DNA from: Emydura subglobosa
Lineage: Eukaryota > Chordata > Testudines > Chelidae
Length of the DNA: 64,000 bases
Assembly (NCBI GenBank): GCA_007922225.1
Contig: ML679954.1
Location: forward strand, 19,321,619-19,385,618
Direction of reading: 5' to 3'
Shown here: positions 36,501 through 48,500 of the stretch, one piece after another
Layout of the letters: each line of letters opens with the position of its first letter
How positions within the stretch are numbered: position 1 is the first letter of the stretch
Translations under genes and position numbers: made by a program
The notes under the pieces: model-generated
Told to the model about the DNA's origin: nothing
The model's database searches: none
The model's input: the letters and a program-made list of their open reading frames with translations, nothing else

Positions 36501-39500
36501 CAACATAGAGGACGACCCCCCCAGAGGTGCTGCGCGATGAGCTGCGTGCCTTTCTCTGGGACACACGCGGTGCCCGGAACCGGGAGCAGCTCGCCCTGCA
36601 GCGCTGGGAGGATTTCCACCGCGTCCTCCGGGCTGTGAGGGCCACAATGAAGGAGAGGAAAGGGACCAGGCAGCATGACGCTGCGGCCTACCAGGGGGCC
36701 CGCAGCTTCTGCGATGCCCTGATGGCCTTCGGGACTGGCCACAGGTTGCTGCAGAGCCCAACGAGGACTGCTAGCGCTCCTGCCCACGAGGATCACCTCC
36801 AGCCCTCCTCATAATGCCTGTCACCTTTGCCACCTTAAACACCAGGAGCTGTAGGACAGGTCTCCGCAGGAGCCAAGTGCTCTCCTTCCTTCAGGAGGGG
36901 AGGTACTCTGTGGTGTTCCTGCAGGAGACCCATATGGACCCAGATGCCGAGACCAGCTGGCTGCTGGAGTGGGGGACGGGGTGTACCTTAGTCACCTCTC
37001 CGCCCATGTGGGCAGAGTGGCCACCTTCTTCTCTCACGACCTGCAGCCTGAGGTGCTGGGGGTCACCGAGGTCGTGCTGGGCCAACTGCTGCACCTCCGG
37101 TTGAATCTTGTCAACGTCTACGCCCCAACTGCAGGCCCAGAGTGGGTGCAGTTTTTCCAGCAGGTGTCTGCCTTCCTCGGCACCCTGGATCCTCGTGAAT
37201 GCCTGGTCCTGGGCGGGGACTTTAACACTACTCTCGGGGAACAAGACCGCACGGGGACTGAGCAGTGCCAGGCCATCGAGGACATCCTCCAGGAGATTAC
37301 AAACCATCACTCCCTGCTGGACGTCTGGCATGACCAACAACCGGAAGAGATCGTCACCTTCACCTTTGTCCGGGTGGGGAAGACCAGTTGAGCCGCTCCC
37401 AGTTGGACAGCATCTACCTTTCCCATCACCATCTCTCGCGGGCCCACTTCTCCAGCATACGGCTGGCCCCATTCTTGGAGCACCACCTGGTGAGCACGAC
37501 GGCCTGTCTCACTGCAGAGAGGCCAGGGCCGGCTTACTGGCACTTTAACAGCCGCCTGCTGGAGGATGTGGGCTTCATGGCATCCTTCCAGGAGTTCTGG
37601 CTGGCCTGGCGGGACGTGGGGAAGGTGCGCGCCCGGATCTTCTGCCGCGACTACACTCAGGGGGGCCAGCCGGTAGAGGGATGTGGGGATAGAGCAGCTG
37701 GATCTGGAGGTCCTAGTACTGGAAAGGCATCTGGCCGCCAGCCCCGAGGATCCATCCCTCTGGAAGAAGCGGGAGGAGCTCTGGGCCATCAAAAACCTTT
37801 GGGCTCAGGGTGCCTTTGTTCGATCCCGCCTCCGTCTCCTTCAGGAGATGGATCGCGGCTCCCACTTCTTCTACGCCCTGGAGAAAAAGGAGTGGGGCCC
37901 AGAAGCAAATCACCTGCCTTCTGGCAGAGGACAGTGTCCCCCTCACGGACCTGGCGGAGATGCGCAGAAGGGCCAGGGCCTTCTATGCTAGCCTCTTCTC
38001 CCAGGATCCGACCGAAGCCACTGCCTGCCAGGTGCTCTGGAACGAACTTCCCATGGTCGGCGTTGGCGACTGGGACCGGCTGGATCTACCTCTCACTCTA
38101 GCCGAGTTCTTGGGAGCTCTCCGCCTCATGCCCATGAACAAATCCTTGGGCATGGACGGGTTGACTATGGAGTTCTACCATGTGTTCTGGGACATCCTCA
38201 GCCTGGACCTCGCCACCGTCTGGGCCGAGTCCGAGGCCAGCGGAGAGCTCCTTCTCTCGTGCAGGCGAGCCATGCTTGCCTTGCTGCCCAAGAAGGGGGA
38301 CCTCCGCGACCTTCGGAAATGGCGGCCCCTCTTGCTCCTCGGCACGGACTATAAAATCGTGGCCAAGGCCCTCTCGCTGGGGCTGGGGTCCATGCTGCAG
38401 GACGTGGTCCATCCTGACCAGACCTACACCGTCCTGGGCTGCACCATCTTCGACAACCTCTATCTGGCCCGGGACCTCCTGGAGCTTGGGTGTAGGGATG
38501 GCCTGTTGTTTGCCCTCCTGTCCCTGGACCAGGAGAAGGCGTTCAGCAGGATGGACCACGGATATCTCCTGGGCATCCTGCAGGCATTTGGCTTCAGGCC
38601 CCGCTTCATGGGTTTTCTCGGGGTGCTGTATTCCTCCGCGGAGTGCCTGGTCAAGCTCAACTGGACCCTGACCACACCAGTCAGCTTTGGACGAGGAATG
38701 CACCAAGGCTGCCTGCTGTCAGGCCATCCTGACATCGAGCCCTTCCTCTGTCTCCTCCGCCGGAGCCTGACAGGGTTGGTGCTCTGTTAGCCAGTGCTGA
38801 GGAAAGTCCTGTCAGCGTACACCAACAACGTGCTCCTTGCGGTCCAGGACCCGGGCGACATGGTGCGGCTGGAGGCCTGCCTGGCCATCTACTCGGCGGC
38901 CTCCTCTGCCCGGGTCAACCGGGCCAAGAGCTCCGGCCTGACGGTAGGGGCCGGGTGAGCTCCCTCCCACCCGTGCTTCAAGCCATCCGGTGGAGTGCAG
39001 GTCTGCTGCTCTATCTGGGCGTTTACCGTTCTGCCACCCATCCCTCCCTGGCAGAGAACTGGCAGGATTTGGAGAACAGGGTGTTTGGGCAGCTCCGGAG
39101 ATGGACAGGACTGCTCCGGTGCCTCTCCCTTCAGGCGAGGGCGCTGGTGCTCAACCAGCTGGTCCTGTCCATGCTCTGGCACCGGCTCAACACCCTGGTC
39201 CCGACCCCGAGCTTCCTGACCTACCTCCAGAAGACGGTTCTGGAGTTCTTTTGGCCAGGACTGCACTGGGTCTCCGCAGGGACCCTGAGTCTCCCCCTGG
39301 AGGAGGGCGGGCAGGGCCTGTGCTGCATCTGCAGCCAGGTCCACGCCTTCCGCCTCCAGGCCCTGCAGAGGCTCCTTTATGGTGCAGGTAGTCCGGCGTA
39401 GAGCCACATGGCACACACCTTCCTCCGCCACCTCCGATACAACTGGCAGCTCTTTTTTCTCCATCCAAGGGGTCTTCCGCGAGACCTCTCCAAGCTGCCG

Positions 39501-42500
39501 GTCTTCTACCAGGACCTCCTCTGGGCCTGGAGACTGGTCTCGGCCTCCAGGCCCCTTATGGTCACCAAGGGGGAGGATCTCCTTGTAGAGCCCTTACTAC
39601 ACAACCCCCAGATCCATGTTCAGGTGGTGAAGACCCTCTTGGTGCAACAGCGGTAGGTCCTGGTGGGAGTCACCAAGATCGGAGATCTCCTGGACTACGA
39701 CCAGGGGGACTGAGTGAACCCCCAGGCGCTGGCTCAGCGCATGGGGCTCTCCACCCTTCAAACCCCCCGGCGTGTACTCCAGGAGTGAGGGCAGCCTTAC
39801 CCTCCACTGCTCAGGCTTATCTCAAGCAGTTCTTGGGAGAGGGCACTCCGCGTGCCCTCCTTGGTCCCAGCCCTCCGGTTCTTTCCAATCGGGCCCCGGC
39901 CTTGCGAGCCCCTCCAGCCTCCCTCTCCCCATGCTCCGAGCCAGCTGCATGACCTGCAACCAGTCCTCTTTCGAAACGCGCTGAGGGACCATCTCTACAC
40001 GCTCGTGCTGCACACCCTTCACTTCCTTGCCCTCGTGTCCTGCCCGGACACCAAGTGGCAGGCCCTGCTACCAACTGCGGAGGTCGAGGACCCCCGGAGA
40101 ACCAGTCTGTACTCCACCCTGCCCCCATGGCCCGCTGGGGACATCAGTTGGCAGCTCCTTCATGGAGCCATAAGCACGGGCGTGTATTTGGCGCAGTTCA
40201 CCCCTCACCCCAACACCTACCCCTCTTGCGGCATGAGGAGGACCCTGGTGCACATCTACCTTGAGTGTGCCAGGTTACAGCCCCTGTTCCGGCTCCTCCA
40301 GAACCTCCTGCTGAGGTTCTGGCTGCACTTCTCCCCGCACCTGTTCATTTACGCACACTCCATCCATGGCCCCACGAAGTCGCGGGACCTCCTGGTCAAC
40401 CTCTTCCTGGCCCTGGCCAAAATGGCTAGCTACAAGACCAGGGATAGGAGGTTGGAGGGGGAGGGGGGGAGAGGAAGGAGAGGGAGTCTGTAACTGTGGG
40501 GCCTACTTCCGTTCCCTTGTGCACTCACTCATCCAGGCAGAGTTCTTCTGGGCGGCATCCACTGGCTCCCTTGACACCTTCCAGGAGCAGTGGACACTGT
40601 CAGGGTTCTCTGCTCGGCATTCTGGTTCTCTTCGTTTAACCCTGTGACCCCCATTCCCCTTCCTGTTTTTTTCATTAGTTGTCCCCAGTAATTAGCTGTA
40701 TTCCGATCTCAGTAGCTCCTCCCCTTAGGCTGGAGGAGGGTACGTTAGCAGTGGGAGGGCGCAAATAGAAGCACTCTCCTACTGCCCTCTGCCCTTGCTA
40801 ACTCACACAATGCATATGCACAAGGGGGCTGAATTAAGGTTGCCCAGGCACTCTTAAATTTGGCATTTCCTAACTTTTGAGGAAACTGTTTGACTTTGCA
40901 ACTTTAACATTCTTTTAAGGTACTTTTAAATGTAATAATAAGGGTGGAGCAGTGGCAGGAAGACACAGAGAGAGAGTTACCTTCACATATTGGAGGCTCT
41001 GGATACCATCCAAAGTAGTAACATTGAATTAAATCAGATCCATTCAAAGAGTAATTTTTCTGACACAAAAACTGAACCACATCTCCCTCTTCATAGCTTT
41101 TCTTCATGGGATAGAAATTCCCATGTTCTATCTCACTTACCAAGGAACATATTACTTCTAGAAAAGAAAAACACATTGGGAAACAGATTTAAAACAATTT
41201 TACCAGAAAAAACAGGGTTACTTACCAGTAACTGTTGTTCTTCGAGATGTGTTGCTCATATCCATTCCAATATAGGTGAGTGTGCACCCCGTGCACTGGT
41301 TCCCGGAACTTTTTTCCCCTTAGCAAGCCCCGTAGGGCTGGCTCAGGCGCCCCCTGGAGTGCTGTGCTCATGCCACAGGATATGAGGCACCATTGGCCCT
41401 GCGGGCCCTCAGTCCCTTCTTTCTGCCAACTCCGACAGCGGGGACGGAGGGTGGATGTGGAATGGATATGAGCAACACATCTCAAAGAACAACAGTTACT
41501 GGTAAGTAACCCTGTTTTCTACTTCGAGTGATTACTCATATCCATTCTAATATAGGTGATTAAATATCCATATCTTGGAGATGGGTAGGAGTCCGCATCG
41601 AACTACTCTCATCAGCACGGCCCTGCCGAAGCCCGCGTCCTCTCTGGCCTCCTGCATGATGGCATAGTGGGACGTGAAGGTGTGGACCGATGACTAGGTT
41701 GCTGCCTTGCAGATGTCCTTGCAGGGGCACTCTTTCCAGGAAGGCCGCCGAGGCCTGGGCTCTGGTTGAGTGCGCTGACACAGCTCCTGGAAGCAGCACC
41801 TTCATATGCTCGTAGCAGGTCCTGATGCAGACGGTGATCCAGGCAGAGATGCGTTGGGTGAAGACAGGTGAGCCCTTCATCCCGTCCGCCACTGCCAAGA
41901 ACAGCTGTGTCGACTTCCGGAACGGCCATGTCCACTCGATGTAGTAGGCCGGGGCTCATCTCACGTCCAGCGAGTGCCATTTCCGCTCCTCCTCTGAACC
42001 GTGTGGTTTAGAAAAGAACACGAGGAGGAAGATATCCTGGTTATAATGAAACTGGGACACCACCTTAGGCAGGAAGGCCGGGTGGGGTCTCAGCCGCACC
42101 TTATCCTTATAAAAGACGGTGTAGGAGGGCGCCGAGGTCAAGGCTCTTATCTTAGAGACCCTATTAGCCAATGTAATGGCCACCAGGAAGGCTACCTTCC
42201 ATGATAGAACAAGCAGCGGGCATGTAGCCATGGGCTCAAAGGGGGGTCCCATCAGTGCGGTGAGGACCAGCTTCATGTCCCAGGGAGGCACCGGGTCACG
42301 GACCTGTGGGTATAGCCTCTCCACCCTTTTAAGGAACGTGACTGACATGGAGCGTGAGAATAATGACCTCCCTTCCATTGGCTGGTGGAAGGAGAGATGG
42401 CCGCCAGGTGCACCTTCAGGGAGGCCAGTGCTAGACCCTGGAGCTTAAGATGGAGCAGGTACTCCAAAATTGCCTGTATGGGTGGACAGCTCGGTGGGAT

Positions 42501-45500
42501 ATCCCGGGACTCCACACAACAGGTAAAGTGCTTCCACTTGGCCTGGTACACTGCCTGAGTGGAAGGTTTTCTGCTACCCAGCAGAACCTGTTGGTCCTGC
42601 ACCAAGCAGGCTCTCTCTCCCTCCGTCAGCCACAGAGTCTCCATAACGTCAGGTGGAGGGAGTCCAAGTCCGGGTGCAGTAGGAGACCTTGGTCCTGGGA
42701 GAGCAAGTCGTATCGCTTCGGGAGCAGCAGAGGCGTGGCAATGGACAGGTCCAACAACATGCTGAACCAATGCTCTCTCGGCCAGGCTGAGGCGAGCAGA
42801 ATGATGTTTGCTTTGTCCCTCTTGATCTTCAAGAGGACTTTGGGCAGCAGCGGAACAGGGAGAAATGCATACATGAGGGTCCCCATCAGGTCTATGAGGA
42901 ACGTGTCAGAGATGGAGCCTGGCTCGCGACCCCACAAGCAAAACCTTGGGCACTTCCTGTTCCAAGACGACGCGAACAGGTCCAGTTGGGGAACACCCCA
43001 CTTGCGAAAGAGAAAAGCTATCACCTCCGGGTGTAGCGAGCTGCTGAGGTGGTCCGCCTCGTCATTCCTGATCCCCTGGAGGTGAGAGGCAGATATGTGG
43101 AAGTCGTGCCTCACCGCAAAGTCCCAAAGTCAAATAGCCTCCCGGCAAAAAGCCGAGGAGCGCGCTCCCCCCTGTCTGTTCATATAGAACATGGACGCCG
43201 TGTTGTCCATGGGGACCTGCACCATCCCGCCCCTCAGGAATCTGAGGAACACCTTGCAGGCCAAACGGACTGACCTGAGCGACCTAACGTTCATGTGGAG
43301 ACCCCTCTCCTCTGTTGACCAGAGCCCCTGGGTGCTGAGTTCGCTGCCGATGTGGGCCCCCCAGCCCACATCCGAGGCATCCATGATGAGGGTTACTGAT
43401 GGTGCCAAGTTTCTGAAGGGGACTCCCCTCAGTAACTCCTCTGGGTCCCTCCACCAGTCTAGGGAGATCAGTACCTGAGTGGGAACCGTGACTACTCTGT
43501 TCAAAGAGTGCCTGGCTGGTGCATACACCAAGGCTAACCATGCCTAGAGAGACCTGAGCTTGAGACGAGCCAGCCTCACCATGTACGTACAAGCGGCCAT
43601 GTGTCCCAACAGCTGAAGGCAGTGCCTGGCTGTTGTCGTGGGGGACCTGTGGAGTTTGTCGATTATGGCAGCCATCGCCTCGAAGCGAGGCTGTGGGAGG
43701 AAGGCTCTGGCCTGAGGGGCATCCAGGGTGGCCCCGATAAAGTCTATGCGCTGCACCGGAGTGAGAGTGGACTTCTGCTCGTTGATGAGCAGCCCCAGTC
43801 TGGTGCATGTTGCGCAGGTGAGTTCCAGACTGTTCCGCACGTGGGCCCTGGACTCGCCCCGGATCAGCCAGTCGTCCAGGTAGGGGAAGATCTGAACTTT
43901 AGTGCCGGCCGTGACATCTCTGTGCTGGCTCCAACTCCAAGGACCTTGATCTGCGGTGCGGTGCCAAGTCTTTCGACACTGGGATCCGCACCAGACTACG
44001 GCCCAGGGATCGGGACTGGTGCCGTTGAGTCTCTGCTGGTGCCGGGAGTCGCATCGCGCTACATGCCTGGGATCTGAAGCAGCGGCACTTGGTCATCTCA
44101 TCTGGCACCAGGATCCGCAGCAGGCTGCATGCCGGGGATCTGGACCGGTGCCGAGCACGTCTGGTCTCGTCAGGCACCGGGATCCGCACCGGGCTGCGTG
44201 CTGGGGATTGGGATCAGTGCCGCACTGAAATTGGTGCTGGGGTACAAGATCCCGCACTGCAACCACCTCACGAGGCAGAACTGTAGCGACATCGCCTCTT
44301 GCATGGACCTCTAGACCGCCCTCGGCACCGTGGTGTCAAGGAGCTCGACGACTCAGAGTCGGAGCTGGGAGGGGAGCCCGCACTCTCTACCCTCCGCAAC
44401 CGTCTGGGGGGAGACCTGGACTCCTGCCTCAACCACCCACTGGGGCAACCCAGCGTGGGTTTACCCTGAAACACCAGTCCCTGCGCCCTTCGATGAGGGG
44501 GGGACGGAGGCATGGGCATGCCCATGAGGGTGCATGCCGCAGCAAATGCCTCTGGCGTCGATGGCCCTTGCAGGGATGCTCCCCTACCCCCAGGAGTCGG
44601 GGGAGGATCCCTGCGGGGAGATGCCAGTGCCAGAGTACTCTCCATGGCACGTGGCTGGGGTATCTCCTGACTGACCCCTGGCCGGATAGGCAGTGTGGAG
44701 GAGTCCTTGTGGGCGGCATCCTGCCACTTCTTCTTTTTCGGCACCGAAGGTTGTGTTGACTCCGGTGCTGGTGGGGCACTCCGCACCAAGGAGATGCTCA
44801 GTGCCATAGGGGATCATGCTGGTTCGGAGCCCGGCCGGAGCACGGACTCCATCAGGATGGCCTTCAAGCGCGCGTCTCTCCGCTTCTGCATACGGGGCTT
44901 GAAGGCCTTGCAGATCCTGCATTTGTCCTTGCAGTGCTGCTCCCCGAGACAACGGAGGCAGCAGTCGTGAGGGTCGCTCAGTGGAAATGCCTTGCCGCAA
45001 GTGGCACAGGACTTGAAATCAGTTAAGCCAGGCATAGCACTTAGGGGCTTAAGGTTGGGCCATCTATCTAATCCAACTATCTAACACTTAACACTATTCA
45101 AACTTAACTACTATATTTAACAACTATTTAACTAATAAACAATGGTAGAAACAACAAGGAAGCTACTTGCAGAACAAGAAGCAGACGAGCCAGCAACCAT
45201 CAACAGGCGGAAAGAAGGAACTGAGGGCCCACAGGGCCGGCGGTGCCTCATATACCACGGCATGAGCGCAGCACTCCAGGGTGTGCCTGAGCCGGCCCTA
45301 CGGGGCTTGCTAAGGGGTAAAAAGTTCCGGGAACCAGTGCACGGGGCGCGCACTCACCTATATGAGAAAGGATATGAGCAATTACTCAAAGTAGAAAAAT
45401 CCATTAAATGTTTGGTAGCTTTTCGCCCATAAAAGAAACAAAGGCTGTTTGTGACACCCTGCACCCCCATGGTCACACTTAGTGTAATGGTGTACAGTTT

Positions 45501-48500
45501 AATGCAAAATATGTCGTACAAGATGTTTTTGGAATGCTCATGATGTACTGAGCATTATCGTTCTGGTAGTATGTTTGTTGCAATGTCATCTGTATGGTTA
45601 TGAGGCTTCGCTATGTAATATTCCCAAAGATGTGTCCTCATGGCTTAAAACATATCCAGGCAAAACCCTCCAGGAGCGGAGTGGCAGTTCACACCTCATT
45701 AAGGTTGTATAGGACCAACCCAGGTGAGCTTTCCAGGAACAAAGGACTGGCTTAGACATCAACAAAGAATCAATTGGACTCTCGAATGAGTTACCTCCCT
45801 TCCCTAGGCCAGCTTGGAACCATGATGAGGTAATGCTCATTGATTCAGGACATGCCATACAAGGACACTGTTTATCACCTGACCTGGAGGGGTGGGGGCA
45901 AAGCCCCTGAAGAGAGAAGGAATTTTTTTTAAAAGAGGAGATATTTGCCATGCTCTCTCTCTTCCACCTCCATCTATGAACACCACCAAGCAACTGAAGT
46001 GCTGACCAAAGGGGAAAGACTGGCTGAAGGGAAATCAGCCAGCCTGTGGTATGAAACACCTAAGTTTGCTGAAAGTTTGCAGAGCTTAGAATGCATTTTG
46101 CTTTTATTTTCTCTTGACCAAGTCGGATTTGTTATCCTTTGACTTATAATCACTTAAAATCCTTTCACAGTTAATATATTTGTTTGTTTTACCTAAAGCA
46201 GTGCATCTGATTTGAAGTGTGTTGGAGACTCTGCTTGGAGTGGCAAGGCTGGTGCATATCAATTTCTTTGTTAAATTGACGAACCTGTATGAGTTTACAC
46301 TGTTCAGTAGGCATCACTGAACATTGTATGATGGAGGTTCCTAGGGCTGCATCTGGGACTGGGGATATTACTGGGGTCATTCTGTTGTATCATCCAAGGA
46401 GTGGCTGGCTAGAAGCACTCACTGCCTTAGTTGGGATCAGCTTGCTTGCTGAAGGCTGTGTGTGAACAACCCAGGAGTGAGGGGGGTCTCACAGCAAAGC
46501 AGGGTAAAAGGGGTTCCAAGACTGAGGGATTGGGGTGACTCATCCATTCACCAGTCCAGATTGCACTAGGGGAACGTCACACTGTTGGGTTAAAAAATAT
46601 CAGACTTCTGAAGATTCAGGTTAAGTTATTGTAAAGATAACAACATACTAGTGCAGCTCGGAGTAAGGGACCATCCATATGTGCAACACACTGCCTTTTC
46701 AGTAGTGTTTTCTCCAGTGGTGTAGTATCCTTCATCACATTCATACATCAGTGTTTCATTCAGTTTGAGGACCTGCTGGGTTGAGGAGTAGTGGCCATGA
46801 TGTAATACTGGTACTAAGCAGCTCTCTTAAACAAAATAAATTAATTAATTAAAAAACCATACACCACATAAATTTTGCTGCTTAGTTCATTTAAAGTTAA
46901 TTCCTACTATGTCACGTTTCTCCCTAGATCCTTGTTAAAGTCTCAAATGTTTTTAGTATTCAAATCTATTCAAATCTAAGACAAAGCTTTGCAATTAATT
47001 TGTAAATAGCAGGGACACCAGTTATACAAGTCCCCTGATTTACATTTAACAACAAATTTTGGAGGGAAATGGATTGATTTGCAACAGATGCACAGCCATG
47101 TTTGACTGCACTGATTTAAATAAGTACATTCAAACACATGCACGTGTTTATTCCAGCGGTGCAGACTCTGCAACCTCCCAACTTTATATACATTTACACA
47201 GTCTCTCACTGCACTGCGGGAGAGTGTAGCAGTTAGGCAGGGTGCTATAGGAAGAAGATAACAGGCAGAGATTATAACTAACTCAGAGATATAAACCAAT
47301 GTTCACACCTGGCAGTAAGTGTACAGTATGTGACAACAAGATTTAGATTATACTAGTGGGATGGTCATTAAAAATCCTGCACTGTTCAAAATTGAAACAA
47401 GAGAAATGGGACCTTCCCTTCTGAGTCCACCCTTTACCAGAGAGAACCAAAGAGTTATCTTAAGGCATGCCTGACGTTTCTATGGGGTAGGACAGTCAGC
47501 CAGTGAACACAGAAAAATATATTTTGAACTATGAATACCACCCCATAGATACACCTTACAAATAACTGATGGGCTTCCCTGTATTTTTACCATTCAGGGA
47601 GTATTTCTGAATTGCAAATAGATTGTTGATTTGCAAAGCAAAAGTTTCAAATGTACTACTCACCAAATATTGCTCAGCCAGCTCTAGTGTTTAGCTTCTA
47701 CTACTTCTAATTATACTTTACTGTATTTTGCAATGGGACTATCTTCTAAAAACTTACAAGCCACAGCAAAAAAACGAGTAGCCTCAATACAGAAGTTTTC
47801 ATATTTGGCACAGTGAGCCAATATCTGCATTGATGTGCACAAGATGGAAATGAATGAAATTCTACCACATTTTCTTTTAAAATTGAAATGTACTCAATTG
47901 TCAACATTTAAGTTTAATGATTATTCACTAATACTAAACTTAAAATGTAAAAGTGCAGCAATGTGACATCAATAGAGATCATCATCCACTATCATGCACT
48001 AGGTCCCACTTGCAATAAGGCAACACTGCAATGCCTTCTGCTAGTGAATTCTATCTGGTTTGTATAGTAGCCTCATTGGGAAGTTAATATTCCAACTGTG
48101 GAAAGATACAAGCATTAAATGTAAAACAATATTCATATTACCCCTAACCTTGTTAGAAAATATTTCAATCATTTAAACAATTATCTATCCACTTGGCCCA
48201 TGATCCTGTATGCCTTTACATGAACGCATAACTTTATGCATATGATCGGAGCAGTCCCAATGGGGACTATCATCAACTGGTGTAAATTGATGTAGCTACA
48301 TTGATTTCAACCATCCGAAAAATCTGCCCTGAGTTGAAAAACTGCCTTAACACAGGGACAATCTAGCCCTAAAGGTCTCAAATAGCAGCAAAGATAGAAA
48401 GGAAGTTAGTTATGAAGAGGAATGTAAGCTCATACCAAATTTTTTAGCACAGCTTGGGTGAGAAGACCATCCTTCTGGAAGACATTGCACTGTTTCTTCA

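Larger units (their letters stand above)
33030..40735 (+). mobile_element. Near full-length Tx1/L1-like LINE, inactive
   Basis: GC-rich (far above the flanking introns) 7.7-kb element with leader (about 33030-33885), ORF1 with a CCHC knuckle (33886-35090), a proline-rich linker with frameshifts (35090-36810), and ORF2. ORF2 has an APE endonuclease (36814-37500), RT (37810-38960), and a C-terminal region with a Cys/His motif (about 40210-40270). The 3' UTR runs to about 40735; no poly-A or target duplication could be defined, so both ends are approximate. ORF1 with a knuckle plus an 'EKAF' RT places it in the L1/Tx1 group. Sense orientation is opposite to the host gene in whose intron it lies. 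Confidence 0.8.
41213..45437 (-). mobile_element. DIRS-like retrotransposon with both inverted terminal repeats, internally deleted
   Basis: The right end at 41213-41480 (GGGTTACTTACCAGTAACTG, 'CACTGGTTCCCGGAAC', 'TAGCAAGCCCCGTAGGGC') is the reverse complement of the left end at about 45200-45437. Next to the right end, 41458-41560 inverts again, so 41213-41518 can fold back on itself. On the - strand: gag (45035-43905), then an abrupt join at about 43900 to the late RT, RNase H, methyltransferase-like and recombinase. The RT fingers are deleted. Lies 56 bases upstream of the SCR10 exon in gene sense. Confidence 0.88.

Noticed and set aside
41213..45437. Endogenous retrovirus
   Set aside because: The ends are inverted rather than direct repeats, a tyrosine recombinase replaces integrase, and no protease or envelope is seen, so it is DIRS-like.
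46976..47299. Cys-rich open frame on the - strand as a possible extra SCR
   Set aside because: The cysteine spacing does not fit an SCR and there are no phase-1 splice borders or conserved Trp.
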